Shown: positions 10,353-19,423, numbered from the stretch's first letter. The stretch is 64,000 nt of DNA from Flavobacterium aerium (GCF_030766725.1 NZ_JARQWR010000002.1:186001-250000), one strand, 5' to 3'. Notes: generated by a model not told the origin, from the sequence alone. Program-made: numbers and translations.

Positions 10353-10400
10353 AATAGTAATTACAATACTAAAATTATTTAACCAACACTATTAACGAAC

Positions 10401-11108
10401 ATGCAGTTATTTTACAATCCCGAGATTAATTCAGAAATAAAATCCTTTTCTTTTGATAAAGAAGAAAGTAAGCATATCGTTAAAGTTCTACGTAAGAATG
10501 AAGGAGATACTTTATATGTTACAAATGGTTTAGGGTATTTATTTACTACAGAAATTATATTAGCATCCGATCGAAAATGTACTGTAAATATAATTTCGAG
10601 TGCATTACAGGATCGACCAAGTTATACTTTACATTTAGCTGTTGCTCCTACTAAAATGAATGATCGATATGAGTGGTTTTTAGAAAAAGCTACGGAAATG
10701 GGAATTCAGGAAATAACACCGATCCTTTGTGATCATTCGGAACGTAAATTTATAAAAACAGACCGATTTGATAAGATTATTCAATCCGCAATGAAACAGT
10801 CCTTACAATGTTATTTACCTATTTTAAACCCACCTATTTCATTTAACGAATTTATAGCGCAGAAAAGAGAAGGATTATTGTGTATTGCTCATTGTGAAGA
10901 AACAAACAAGAAGACCTTAAAAGATACAATTACACCTAATACCGATATTACAATACTAATCGGTCCTGAAGGGGATTTTTCTGAAAAAGAAATTACAAAA
11001 GCATTGGCTAGTGATTATATTCCAGTTTCCTTAGGAAATACTCGTTTGCGTACAGAAACTGCTGCGGTAGTGGCTTGTCATAGCGCTGTTTTTATTAATG
11101 AAAATTAG
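10401..11108 (+). CDS. rsmE: 16S rRNA (uracil1498-N3)-methyltransferase RsmE
   Basis: 235 aa. It methylates N3 of U1498 in helix 44 of 16S rRNA using SAM, with a SPOUT trefoil-knot fold. C-terminal knot motifs are clear: ILIGPEGDFSEKEI and SLGNTRLRTETAAVVA; the N-terminal PUA-like part contains EESKHIVKVLRKNEGD. The gene is 48 bp after the lipoprotein gene and 20 bp before the DUF4159 gene, an arrangement common in flavobacteria. Confidence 0.94.
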   Translation: MQLFYNPEINSEIKSFSFDKEESKHIVKVLRKNEGDTLYVTNGLGYLFTTEIILASDRKCTVNIISSALQDRPSYTLHLAVAPTKMNDRYEWFLEKATEMGIQEITPILCDHSERKFIKTDRFDKIIQSAMKQSLQCYLPILNPPISFNEFIAQKREGLLCIAHCEETNKKTLKDTITPNTDITILIGPEGDFSEKEITKALASDYIPVSLGNTRLRTETAAVVACHSAVFINEN

Positions 11109-11128
11109 CTTAGTAATACCTTAATTAT

Positions 11129-11782
11129 ATGATACAAAGCATGAAAAAAGTATTCTCCGTATTTCTAATGATTAGTGCATTAACGGTGTTCTCACAAGAG
11201 ATTGCAGTTGTAAAATACAATGGTGGTGGAGATTGGTATGGTAATCCCACTTCCCTACCGAATTTAATAAAGTTTTGTAATCAAAATATTAATACCAAAA
11301 TAAAAGATAAGCCTGGTACAGTTGAACCTGGAAGTCCAGACTTATTTTCTTATCCATTTGTTCATTTAACGGGACATGGAAACGTTTACTTTAATGAGTA
11401 TGATGTAAAAAATATTAGAAACTATTTAGTTTCAGGTGGTTTTTTACACATTGATGATAACTATGGTATGGATCAATACATTCGTAGAGAAATGAAAAAA
11501 ATATTTCCAAATCAAGAGTTTGTAGAGATTCCAGCCACTCATGCCATTTTTCAGTCACCTTACTCCTTTCCAAATGGATTGCCAAAAATCCATGAACATG
11601 ATAATAAGCGACCTCAGGCTTTCGGACTTTTTGTAGAGGGGCGATTAGTATGTTTATATACTTATGAATGTGATTTAGGGGATGGATGGGAAGATCCTGA
11701 GGTACACAATGATCCAAAAGATTTACGTGAAAAAGCCTTAAAAATGGGTGCGAATATCTTGAGTTATGTTTTTAAAAGTTAA
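11129..11782 (+). CDS. DUF4159 domain-containing secreted protein
   Basis: 217 aa. Two ATGs are possible, 11129 and 11141; the second starts the signal peptide MKKVFSVFLMISALTVFSQ directly and is equally plausible. The mature protein has the DUF4159 pattern: IAVVKYNGGGDWYGNPTSLP, LTGHGNVYF, a GGFLHIDDNYG segment and YTYECDLGDGWEDPEVH. DUF4159 has a flavodoxin/glutamine-amidotransferase-like fold; its biochemical role is not established. It lies between rsmE (20 bp) and the TrmH gene (5 bp). Confidence 0.85.
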   Translation: MIQSMKKVFSVFLMISALTVFSQEIAVVKYNGGGDWYGNPTSLPNLIKFCNQNINTKIKDKPGTVEPGSPDLFSYPFVHLTGHGNVYFNEYDVKNIRNYLVSGGFLHIDDNYGMDQYIRREMKKIFPNQEFVEIPATHAIFQSPYSFPNGLPKIHEHDNKRPQAFGLFVEGRLVCLYTYECDLGDGWEDPEVHNDPKDLREKALKMGANILSYVFKS

Positions 11783-11787
11783 ATGTA

Positions 11788-12300
11788 ATGGATACTCAAG
11801 CTCAACTAACGCATGATGAGAATCGATTTTCACAACATACCTTTCCTTTAATAGTAGTTTGTGATTCGATAAGTTTCTTGGATAATATAGGTTCACTTTT
11901 CAGAATATGTGAAGCAATGGGAGTTGAAAAAATTATCTTTTTTGGCGAAGGGTTAGATTTTAATTTAAGAAAGATAAATAAGACTTCTAGAAGTACACAC
12001 AAACAACTTTCTTATGAAGTCTTACAACATAAGAAAGATTTATTAGAGTACTTGAAAAGTAATGAATTTGAAATCATTGCTTTAGAAATTACAGATCAAA
12101 GCATTCCACTACAATCACTTCAGTTCAAAACATCTTTTCCGAAAGTACTTCTAATAGGAAATGAAATCACGGGAATTAGTGATGATGTTTTACAGCTGGC
12201 TCAGCAGACTGTTCATATTACAATGTTTGGAGCAAATAGCAGTATGAATGTTGTTCAAGCAGCTAGTATTGCATTGTATGAAATGACTAATCAATTATAA
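11788..12300 (+). CDS. TrmH/SpoU family RNA 2'-O-methyltransferase
   Basis: 170 aa, a minimal SPOUT methyltransferase without an extra RNA-binding domain. The three SpoU motifs are visible: DNIGSLFRICEAMG (motif 1), LLIGNEITGISDDVL (motif 2) and ITMFGANSSMNVVQAASIAL (motif 3). These enzymes methylate the 2'-OH of tRNA or rRNA; whether this one is tRNA G18-, L-type or rRNA-specific cannot be decided from sequence. It begins 5 bp after the DUF4159 gene and is the last gene of the tsaD block. Confidence 0.88.
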   Translation: MDTQAQLTHDENRFSQHTFPLIVVCDSISFLDNIGSLFRICEAMGVEKIIFFGEGLDFNLRKINKTSRSTHKQLSYEVLQHKKDLLEYLKSNEFEIIALEITDQSIPLQSLQFKTSFPKVLLIGNEITGISDDVLQLAQQTVHITMFGANSSMNVVQAASIALYEMTNQL

Positions 12301-12329
12301 ATTATTTTGTAACGATTTGTTGTCAAAAT

Positions 12330-12349
12330 GAGCTAAGCTCGCTTTTTTT
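12330..12349 (+). terminator. Weak terminator-like hairpin after the TrmH gene
   Basis: A short GAGC-TAA-GCTC hairpin followed by GC and seven T, 30 bp after the stop. The stem is only 4 bp, so termination would be weak. Confidence 0.4.
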
Positions 12350-12393
12350 GCTGTTTTTCAAGTTTTTTGAACATGAAAAATGATACTTTTCGA

Positions 12394-13775
12394 GTGAAAT
12401 TTTGATGTATTTTCCTGCGTATCAGGAAATAGTATTATTTTTTCTTATATTTTTTTCAAGCCTTTTTTTAGTCCATTTTCATTCATGGGTATTTTTCTTA
12501 CCCTATCTCGTTTTTCTCAGTATTTCAAAATCTCATTGAAAAATTAACAGTAATCATTTGTTAAAACTAAAGATTTAGCAATTATTTTAATTGTAAAATA
12601 TAGCTTGTTAATATTGAAGTAGTAATATATCTATGTTATTGATTATCAATATTTTGATTTTTAGAATGAAATGTTAAAATAATTATATTCTCATTTTTTT
12701 TATTCAGAAAAATAGTTATAAAATTGTAATATGTTTAACCAACATAATCTATTAATTAATTAAACCTACAATTTTATGAAAAAAGTTAGTTTATTGATGA
12801 TGCTGGCCATTGGCTTTGTATCATGTAACTCAGAAGAGACGACTTCGGGTACAGAATTACAAGCTCCGATAGCTGAAAGAAAATGTTCAACGATGGATGT
12901 TCTGGATGAACAATTGAAAGCAGATCCTTCCTTGCAAACTAGAATGAATGAGATTGAAACCTTTACTGAAACGGCAATTAGCCAAGGGAAATTAGTAAAT
13001 GGAAAAATTGTTATTCCTGTAGTGGTTAATGTATTGTACAGAACGACTGCGGAGAATATTTCATTAGCACAAATTCAATCTCAAATTGATGTATTGAATG
13101 AAGACTTTAATGCCACAAATTCTGATTGGGGTTCAGTACCTGCTTTATTTGCTGGAGTAAAAGCAAATGTTGGTATTAGTTTTGAATTGGATCAAGTGAT
13201 TCGTAAACAAACGACTGCGACTTCTTGGACATCCAATGATGCTGTGAAAAAAACAGCACAAGGAGGACTGAATCCAACGAGTCCTACAACCAAACTAAAT
13301 ATTTGGGTGTGTACGCTATCCGGGGGCTTAATGGGCTATGCTCAATTTCCAGGAGGTAGTTCTTCTACAGATGGTGTTGTATTATACAATAGAGCATTTG
13401 GTAGAACTGGAACGGCTACTGCTCCATTTAATAAAGGTAGAATTACAACACATGAAGTTGGTCATTGGATGAACCTAAGACATATTTGGGGTGATACAAC
13501 GTGTGGGAATGATTTTGTAGCTGATACGCCAACACATAATGCTCCAAATAATGGTGTACCAGGATATCCGCATTATAGTACTTGTTCTGGCAACCCTGTA
13601 GAAATGACTATGAATTATATGGACTATGTAGATAATGCTGCAATGTATATGTTCTCAAACGGGCAAAAATCTAGAATGCTTGCTATTTTTGCTTCAGGTG
13701 GGCCAAGATATAGCTTTGCTCAGTAAATAAATAAAAGAAATATCTTTTTAAGACTGTCTGAGAAGGCAGTCTTTT
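12394..13775 (+). repeat. Tandem direct repeat, copy 1 (upstream region + M43 gene + terminator)
   Basis: The unit matches the one at 13862-15247. It starts with a conserved island containing TTTTGATGTATTTTCCTGCG about 376 bp before the ATG. Further islands follow: GGGTATTTTTCTTAC, CATTGAAAAATTAACA and TTAACCAACATAA next to ATTAATTAATTAAACC. The coding region and terminator are also shared. The non-coding stretch 12301-12775 contains no gene that I can see; it is this conserved upstream region plus a weak hairpin. Confidence 0.85.
12776..13726 (+). CDS. M43-family zinc metalloprotease lipoprotein, copy 1
   Basis: 316 aa. It has a lipoprotein signal (LAIGFVSCNSEE), then a pro-region and a pappalysin/cytophagalysin-type (M43) metzincin domain. 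The zinc site is HEVGHWMNLRH (His226, Glu227, His230, His236), with Asn where the classic motif HExxHxxGxxH has Gly. The DTPTHN calcium/S1'-type loop and the Met-turn MTMNYMDY follow. Expected to be a surface or periplasmic endopeptidase. It is about 90% identical to the copy at 14247 (33 differences counted by eye). A terminator follows; no other gene is in the unit. Confidence 0.92.
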   Translation: MKKVSLLMMLAIGFVSCNSEETTSGTELQAPIAERKCSTMDVLDEQLKADPSLQTRMNEIETFTETAISQGKLVNGKIVIPVVVNVLYRTTAENISLAQIQSQIDVLNEDFNATNSDWGSVPALFAGVKANVGISFELDQVIRKQTTATSWTSNDAVKKTAQGGLNPTSPTTKLNIWVCTLSGGLMGYAQFPGGSSSTDGVVLYNRAFGRTGTATAPFNKGRITTHEVGHWMNLRHIWGDTTCGNDFVADTPTHNAPNNGVPGYPHYSTCSGNPVEMTMNYMDYVDNAAMYMFSNGQKSRMLAIFASGGPRYSFAQ

Positions 13776-13778
13776 TTT
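13750..13778 (+). terminator. Intrinsic terminator after M43 copy 1
   Basis: Stem AAGACTG/CAGTCTT around a 10-nt loop, followed by a T-run, 24 bp after the stop. It is homologous to the hairpin after copy 2, with a compensatory base-pair change. Confidence 0.88.
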
Positions 13779-13861
13779 GTTTAATTTTTTCTAAAATTCA
13801 AATAATCTATCTTTTTTATCCTTTTGAGTTTATTTTCTACTATAAATATTAGTCTTTTTTG

Positions 13862-15247
13862 TGTTAAATTTTGATGTATTTTCCTGCGAAAAAAGAATAA
13901 TTTTAAAAATTTTTAATTTTTTTTCAATGCCAATTTTTACATTATTTTTTGCCTTGGGTATTTTTCTTACTGAATGTTATTTTTCTCAGTATATCAAAAA
14001 TTTCATTGAAAAATTAACATAAATCATTTGTTAAAATCGAAGAATTGTTAAAGAATCATACTTGTAAAATTGGCCTTGTTAATTCTTACACACAACAGTG
14101 TGTATATTAGTGATTATCAATAAGTTAGTTTTTTAGCGAAATGTTAAATTTAATTTTTTAACATATTTTTTTATTCAGAAAAATAGTTATAAAATTGTAT
14201 TATGTTTAACCAACATAACCTATTAATTAATTAAACCTACAATTTTATGAAAAAAGTTAGTTTATTTATGATGCTGGCTATTGGCTTCGTATCATGTAAC
14301 TCAGAAGAGACGACTTCGGGTACAGAATTACAAGCTCCAGTAGCTGAAAGAAAATGTTCAACGATGGATGTTCTTGATGAACAATTAAAAGCTGATCCTT
14401 CTTTACAAGCTAGAATGAATGAGATCGAAGCCTTTACTGAAACGGCTATTAGCCAAGGGAAATTAGTAAATGGAAAGATTGTTATTCCTGTAGTAGTTAA
14501 TGTATTGTACAGAACAACTGCAGAAAATGTTTCATTAGCACAAATTCAATCACAAATTGATGTATTAAACAGAGATTTTAATGCAACGAATTCTGATTGG
14601 GGTTCAGTACCTGCGTTATTTGCTGGAGTAAAAGCTAATGTTGGTATTAGTTTTGAATTGGATCAAGTAATTCGTAAACAAACGACTAAAACTTCTTGGT
14701 CTACTAATGATGCTGTGAAAAAAACAGCTCAAGGTGGTTTAAACCCAACAAGTCCAACAACAAAATTAAACCTATGGGTATGTACATTATCTGGAGGAGT
14801 ATTGGGTTATGCTCAATTTCCTGGAGGTAGTTCTGCTACAGATGGTGTTGTAATATTAAATACAGGATTAGGTACAACGGGTACTGCTGCTGCTCCTTTC
14901 AATAAAGGTAGAACTGCAACACACGAAGTTGGACACTGGATGAACTTAAGACACATTTGGGGTGATGCAACATGTGGAAGCGATTTAGTTGCTGACACAC
15001 CTACACATAATACTGCAAATTACGGTGTTCCTTCATATCCACATTATAGCACTTGTTCTGGTACTCCAGTAGAAATGACTATGAATTATATGGACTATGT
15101 TGATGATGCTGCAATGTATATGTTTTCTAATGGACAAAAATCTAAGATGTTAGCTGTTTTTGCTTCTGGAGGACCAAGATATAGTTTCGCGCAGTAAACT
15201 AAATAAAAGAAATATCTTTTGAAGGCTGTCTGAAAAGGCAGCCTTTT
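13862..15247 (+). repeat. Tandem direct repeat, copy 2 (upstream region + M43 gene + terminator)
   Basis: Second unit of the duplication. The non-coding part 13779-14246 shows the same conserved islands at the same distances from the ATG as copy 1, with more drift between them. I see no gene in it. Confidence 0.85.
14247..15197 (+). CDS. M43-family zinc metalloprotease lipoprotein, copy 2
   Basis: 316 aa paralogue of the preceding gene, with the same lipobox (VSCNSEE), zinc motif HEVGHWMNLRH (again Asn for Gly), loop DTPTHN and Met-turn MTMNYMDY. About half of the amino-acid differences fall around residues 195-262, flanking the zinc site, while the first 130 residues differ at only about six places. 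The 3' half also differs by many silent changes and uses more A-ending codons. This suggests either different selection on the catalytic part or gene conversion of the 5' part. Confidence 0.92.
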   Translation: MKKVSLFMMLAIGFVSCNSEETTSGTELQAPVAERKCSTMDVLDEQLKADPSLQARMNEIEAFTETAISQGKLVNGKIVIPVVVNVLYRTTAENVSLAQIQSQIDVLNRDFNATNSDWGSVPALFAGVKANVGISFELDQVIRKQTTKTSWSTNDAVKKTAQGGLNPTSPTTKLNLWVCTLSGGVLGYAQFPGGSSATDGVVILNTGLGTTGTAAAPFNKGRTATHEVGHWMNLRHIWGDATCGSDLVADTPTHNTANYGVPSYPHYSTCSGTPVEMTMNYMDYVDDAAMYMFSNGQKSKMLAVFASGGPRYSFAQ

Positions 15248-15250
15248 TTA
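15222..15250. terminator. Terminator after M43 copy 2, possibly bidirectional
   Basis: Stem AAGGCTG/CAGCCTT with a 10-nt loop and a T-run on the plus strand. A-rich sequence on its left gives some T-richness on the minus strand, where the hypothetical gene ending at 15252 converges. Confidence 0.85.
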
Positions 15251-15251
15251 T

Positions 15252-15608
15252 TTATAGCTCTTCCCATCCTCCATTTTGAGAATCATATTTTGCATATTCT
15301 TCTGTATCTGTAAATTCTGATGCAGTCATTCCTATTTCAAAAATTCCTTCACCAGTTGCCGAAAAATACAAAGCACTATCGGTTAATAATACAGAAATAT
15401 TATCCTCTTCTTCAAATTGGAAATGAATCCCATATTGATTCTCTGCTGTAAGGAAATAGTTATACCGTAAAAGGCGTTTTGTTAAGTTCTGTATCTGCTC
15501 TTCAGTAAAAGGTTCGAAATTGTTTTGATTATCAAAAAAATCTTTATCATTTGATTGTTGTTGCTTTTCTTTAGTTTCAATCCGGAAAAGCTGTATATCG
15601 TAGCTCAT
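15252..15608 (-). CDS. Hypothetical protein
   Basis: 118 aa, acidic and Gln-rich, no signal peptide or membrane segment. It begins MSYDIQLFRIETKEKQQ and ends in a Glu/Tyr-rich tail with GIFEIGMTASEFTDTEEYAK. I recognise no domain with confidence; cytosolic location is inferred. It stands alone, convergent with the M43 copy 2 unit and divergent from the AI-2E transporter. Confidence 0.65.
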   Translation of the reverse strand: MSYDIQLFRIETKEKQQQSNDKDFFDNQNNFEPFTEEQIQNLTKRLLRYNYFLTAENQYGIHFQFEEEDNISVLLTDSALYFSATGEGIFEIGMTASEFTDTEEYAKYDSQNGGWEEL

Positions 15609-15783
15609 TTGATTTTAATTTTTGATTGTTAATTGAATGGTTTATTCAAAAATATTAAAAAGAATATTAAAGAAGAATTTAAATTTTCTGAACAATTACC
15701 TTATTCTATAGGCTCTTTTTTGTCTGACAAGCAGGTAATTTGAGTTTTTTATACTATATTCGGTCAACATAAATATATAAAAT

Positions 15784-16875
15784 ATGATAACATCAAAAAT
15801 AATTTCGAACGGGATTTTACGAGCAATAGGTATATTATTTGGTATCTGTCTATTGGGATTATTTATTTATAAAATACAATCTGTTTTAATTTATCTATTT
15901 ATTGCTTTAGCTCTAAGTCTAATAGCAAATCCAATTGTTGAATTTTTGAACAGAAGATTAAAATTCCCCAATACATTAGCAGTTATTGTGACTTTATTTT
16001 TCTTTATCTGTATAATGGCTGGGTTTATAATGATGTTTGTACCCTTGATACTTTCTCAAGGTGAAAATCTGTCGTTATTGGATACGAATGAATTACAAAA
16101 ACAAGTAACTCATTTATTGAATCAGATTAATAGTTATTTTTCAGGACATCATATTGATGCGGAGAGTTTATTAAAAGAATCAAATATTACCTCTAAGCTA
16201 AATTTTGATTTTATACCCGTAATTTTAAATTCATTGGTTGGTATTATTAGTGGACTAGGAATTGGAATTGGTTCGGTTATTTTCATTACTTTTTTCTTTT
16301 TGAAAGATAAAATTTCATTCTTGACTAGTGCTAAAAGAGTATTGCCAGACGAGCACGAAGACCGTATATTGAATTCTGTTCAAAAAATTAATCATTTATT
16401 GAGTCGTTATTTTATTGGATTAATTCTACAGCAATTTGTATTGTTTATTTTATACCTGATTGTTTTATTGATTTTTGGAGTGCAGAATGCTGTAATTATT
16501 GCTTTCCTTTGTGCGCTTTTAAATATCATCCCGTATATCGGACCACTAATAGCGACCTGTCTTGTATTTGTTTTGACTTTGTTAGGAAGCATGGGGAATG
16601 GTTTACAGGCAGATATGTTGTCTACAACATTGTATGTAATGATTGGTTTTTCTGTAGCTCAGATCATTGATAATAATGTTAGCCAACCTTTAATTTTCTC
16701 TAATAGTGTAAATTCACATCCATTGGAAATTTTTGTTGTTATTTTGGCTAGTGGATTTATCTTTGGGGTTCTAGGAATGGTATTGGCGATTCCACTTTAT
16801 ACAGTACTTAAAGTAATTGCAAAAGAAGCATTTCCACAAAACGTGTTTGTACAACTGCTAACAAAAAATATATAA
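15784..16875 (+). CDS. AI-2E/PerM family transporter
   Basis: 363 aa integral membrane protein with about eight predicted helices: two near the start, a pair around residues 60-85, a soluble loop around 95-150, then helices from about 155 onward. The region PYIGPLIATCLVFVLTL and the C-terminal NSHPLEIFVVILASGFIFG are typical of the family. Members are annotated as autoinducer-2 or permease-like exporters, and substrates are largely unproven. The stop is 5 bp before the methyltransferase start, indicating an operon. Confidence 0.88.
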   Translation: MITSKIISNGILRAIGILFGICLLGLFIYKIQSVLIYLFIALALSLIANPIVEFLNRRLKFPNTLAVIVTLFFFICIMAGFIMMFVPLILSQGENLSLLDTNELQKQVTHLLNQINSYFSGHHIDAESLLKESNITSKLNFDFIPVILNSLVGIISGLGIGIGSVIFITFFFLKDKISFLTSAKRVLPDEHEDRILNSVQKINHLLSRYFIGLILQQFVLFILYLIVLLIFGVQNAVIIAFLCALLNIIPYIGPLIATCLVFVLTLLGSMGNGLQADMLSTTLYVMIGFSVAQIIDNNVSQPLIFSNSVNSHPLEIFVVILASGFIFGVLGMVLAIPLYTVLKVIAKEAFPQNVFVQLLTKNI

Positions 16876-16880
16876 TAGAT

Positions 16881-18062
16881 TTGTTTTTAGAATTTTTAGA
16901 TCCTGCCCTTCAAAAGTTTATTGATGCCAATATTGGAACTGATGTTTCAAAACTTGCACTTCAGAAAAATCCATTTCCAGAATACAATTGGATTGAGATA
17001 ATTAATCAGATTGCAGCAAAGTCTAAAGCCAAAGAGAAGTTGCCAACTTGGTATAATGCTACTGGTATAATTTATCCAAGCAAAATTTCTGTTGAACAAA
17101 CTTCATCAGAGAAAACGGCTTTGTATAAATCAAGTTTAGTTTCGGGCGATCGATTAATTGATTTAACAGGAGGTTTTGGTGTTGATGATTATTATTTTTC
17201 AAAAGTTGTAAAGCAGGTTACACACTGTGAAATTAACGAAGAACTTTCGACTATTGTAAAGCACAATTGTGAAGTATTGAATGCAACAAATATTCAGTGT
17301 ATAGCAGACGATAGTACAAATGTGTTAGAAACATTAAACCAACAATGGGATTGGATTTATATAGATCCTTCTCGACGAAGTGATAGTAAGGGGAAAGTCT
17401 TTTTATTAGAAGATTGTTTGCCTAATGTACCTGATTTACAGGATTTTTATTTCAGGCACACGTCTAATATTTTAATTAAAACAGCGCCGATTTTAGATCT
17501 TTCAGCGGGAATTTCAGCATTGAATCATGTACAAAGTATTCATATTGTTGCCGTGGATAATGAAGTGAAAGAATTGTTGTGGCAATTATCAAAAGGTTAT
17601 ACGGGTGATATAGAAATAAAGACCCTAAATTTTGCTAAAGATACTGTTGAACAGTTTGATTGGAAACTAGGCAATGAAACTGATCATGCTTCATTTTCAC
17701 TACCTCTGACCTACTTGTATGAACCTAACAGCGCGATTATGAAATCGGGTGCTTTTGAGGCCATTAGCGCATACTATCAAATTGATAAATTGCATCAGCA
17801 TTCTCATTTATATACTTCACAAGATTTAATTGATTTTCCCGGAAGAGTTTTTAAAATTGTGGCATCACTACCCTATCAAAAAAATGAAATGAAAGAATTC
17901 TTTGTGGGGCAGAAAGCAAATATTACGACTCGTAATTTTCCAGATCGTGTAGAAGACATTCGAAAAAAATGGAAAATCAAAGATGGTGGAGACCGTTATT
18001 GTTTTTTTACAACCGATTTGGATAATAATAAAATAGTATTAATTTGCACAAAAATAAAATAA
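16881..18062 (+). CDS. Class I SAM-dependent methyltransferase with THUMP-like C-terminus
   Basis: 393 aa. The SAM-binding motif I is LIDLTGGFGVDDYYFS near residue 95, with an acidic residue after it (HCEINEEL) and a motif-IV-like DWIYIDPSRR. The C-terminal portion matches the THUMP-like region seen in flavobacterial proteins of this kind. The target is probably an RNA, but this is an inference. The start is TTG at 16881: no ATG is available, and the N-terminus FLEFLDPALQKFI aligns with where the family begins. It is 5 bp after the AI-2E gene. Confidence 0.8.
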   Translation: MFLEFLDPALQKFIDANIGTDVSKLALQKNPFPEYNWIEIINQIAAKSKAKEKLPTWYNATGIIYPSKISVEQTSSEKTALYKSSLVSGDRLIDLTGGFGVDDYYFSKVVKQVTHCEINEELSTIVKHNCEVLNATNIQCIADDSTNVLETLNQQWDWIYIDPSRRSDSKGKVFLLEDCLPNVPDLQDFYFRHTSNILIKTAPILDLSAGISALNHVQSIHIVAVDNEVKELLWQLSKGYTGDIEIKTLNFAKDTVEQFDWKLGNETDHASFSLPLTYLYEPNSAIMKSGAFEAISAYYQIDKLHQHSHLYTSQDLIDFPGRVFKIVASLPYQKNEMKEFFVGQKANITTRNFPDRVEDIRKKWKIKDGGDRYCFFTTDLDNNKIVLICTKIK

Positions 18063-18072
18063 TCCTCCAATA

Positions 18073-18642
18073 ATGAAATATCTAATTTTACTTGCGTTTT
18101 TTTCTTTTAGTATCAGCACATTAGCACAAGCACCTTGTGATTACAGTTATCAAGTAAATGACTCGGTGGAGAACATTAAGGCGACAAAAGAATATTTAGT
18201 AAGTGAAAAGATATTTGGGAATACCTCAAAATATATATTCTTCTCTTTAGTGAATACGGAAGGAATACCTGTATTAAGTGTTCAAAATCTTCAAAAAAGT
18301 AAAGATTTTATCTTAGCAAATTGTTTGGACCGTAATTCTAAAATTTATTTCCAGTTGAGTAATGGGAAAATATATACTCTAATTCATTCAGAAGAAGAAA
18401 ATTGTGGTAATTATTTAAGAGATGGCGACAACCAAAACAATCTAAGAGTTACTACAGCAACATTCTTGTTCATGAAGAATGATTTTGAAGATTTAAAAAA
18501 ATATCCAATTACCTTGATGCGTATCAAATACGCAACAGAGACAGTGGATTATATTATCAAAAAGGAATTAGATTCTGAATTGACAAAAACAAAAACAGAA
18601 CCTGAAAAATATTTCATGAATTATTTAAAATGTGTGATGTAG
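18073..18642 (+). CDS. Hypothetical secreted protein
   Basis: 189 aa with a signal peptide (MKYLILLAFFSFSISTLAQA). The mature region has Cys in APCDYSY, NCLDRN, EENCGNYL and near the C-terminus, so two disulfides are possible. No recognised domain. It starts 10 bp after the methyltransferase gene and ends 1 bp from the convergent dipeptidase gene. Confidence 0.7.
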   Translation: MKYLILLAFFSFSISTLAQAPCDYSYQVNDSVENIKATKEYLVSEKIFGNTSKYIFFSLVNTEGIPVLSVQNLQKSKDFILANCLDRNSKIYFQLSNGKIYTLIHSEEENCGNYLRDGDNQNNLRVTTATFLFMKNDFEDLKKYPITLMRIKYATETVDYIIKKELDSELTKTKTEPEKYFMNYLKCVM

Positions 18643-18643
18643 T

Positions 18644-19324
18644 TTATTTACAATCCCATTTAAAGTTTGAAATTTTATTGTTTTTAGATCCAATTAAATC
18701 GTAATGCCACCATTCTGTACTTATGAGAGTAAATCCATTTTGTTGCATTATTTCTTTTAATAATTTGCGACGCAATAAGATGTCTTTAGCAAGGCCTTTA
18801 TAATCGTGGTGTGCCTTGATGTCAAAATAATCAAATGGCGTTCCCATATCAACTTCATATCCATCAGAATTGACCAATGTAATATCTACAGCTCCTCCTC
18901 TATTGTGAATTGATCCTTTTGTAGGACTGGCAACATAATTGGTATGTGGTACTATTTCCCACATTCTTTTTTGCACATCCAAAGGGCGATAACAATCCCA
19001 GATTTTAATTAAATATCCTTTGTCCAAAAAATCTTTATTGGCTTTAATTAATGCTTTGACAGTCTTTGCTCGTAAGTAACATTCAGCACAATCATAGACA
19101 GCGGTTTTCAAAAAATTATCTGTTGTAGCATATTTCATATCATAAATGAAATCATCATTGTAATTTTTTAGGTTTACAAATGTGGTATCATTGACGTTAT
19201 TTATATCTAAGAATTTTTTTGGAACGGTTTTTACGGGTGAATTTTTGTTTTGTTTTGTATGAGACTGCCCTTTTGAAGTATAGGCAGTGAGAAATACAAA
19301 ACTAATAATGATTAGATTTTTCAT
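18644..19324 (-). CDS. M15D D-alanyl-D-alanine dipeptidase, VanX/DdpX-like
   Basis: 226 aa with a signal peptide, so periplasmic. The zinc-dipeptidase motif is SIHNRGGAVDIT (His and Asp ligands of SxHxxGxAxD), and the C-terminal EWWHYDL supplies the catalytic Glu and third ligand His. YDCAECYLR and WDCYRPLDVQKRMW are also family-like. It cleaves D-Ala-D-Ala; outside vancomycin clusters such enzymes recycle cell-wall D-Ala. No van genes are nearby, so resistance is not indicated. Confidence 0.9.
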   Translation of the reverse strand: MKNLIIISFVFLTAYTSKGQSHTKQNKNSPVKTVPKKFLDINNVNDTTFVNLKNYNDDFIYDMKYATTDNFLKTAVYDCAECYLRAKTVKALIKANKDFLDKGYLIKIWDCYRPLDVQKRMWEIVPHTNYVASPTKGSIHNRGGAVDITLVNSDGYEVDMGTPFDYFDIKAHHDYKGLAKDILLRRKLLKEIMQQNGFTLISTEWWHYDLIGSKNNKISNFKWDCK

Positions 19325-19388
19325 AATGGCATGTAGGGTCTCAAACAGTGTTTTGGCTCAATTTAATAATTATAATTAGATAAAACGT

Positions 19389-19423
19389 AAAGCCCGACGA
19401 AATAATATATTTTGTCGGGCTTT
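19389..19423 (-). terminator. Terminator after the metal-efflux operon
   Basis: Stem AAAGCCCGAC/GTCGGGCTTT, 15-nt AT-rich loop, just past the P-type ATPase stop at 19439. The T-run is stronger on the plus strand, but both flanking genes are on the minus strand, where TTTACGTTTT follows. Confidence 0.75.

Noticed and set aside
18644..19324. Vancomycin-resistance function for the VanX-like gene
   Set aside because: No vanH, vanA or sensor genes nearby; related dipeptidases in Gram-negatives recycle cell wall.
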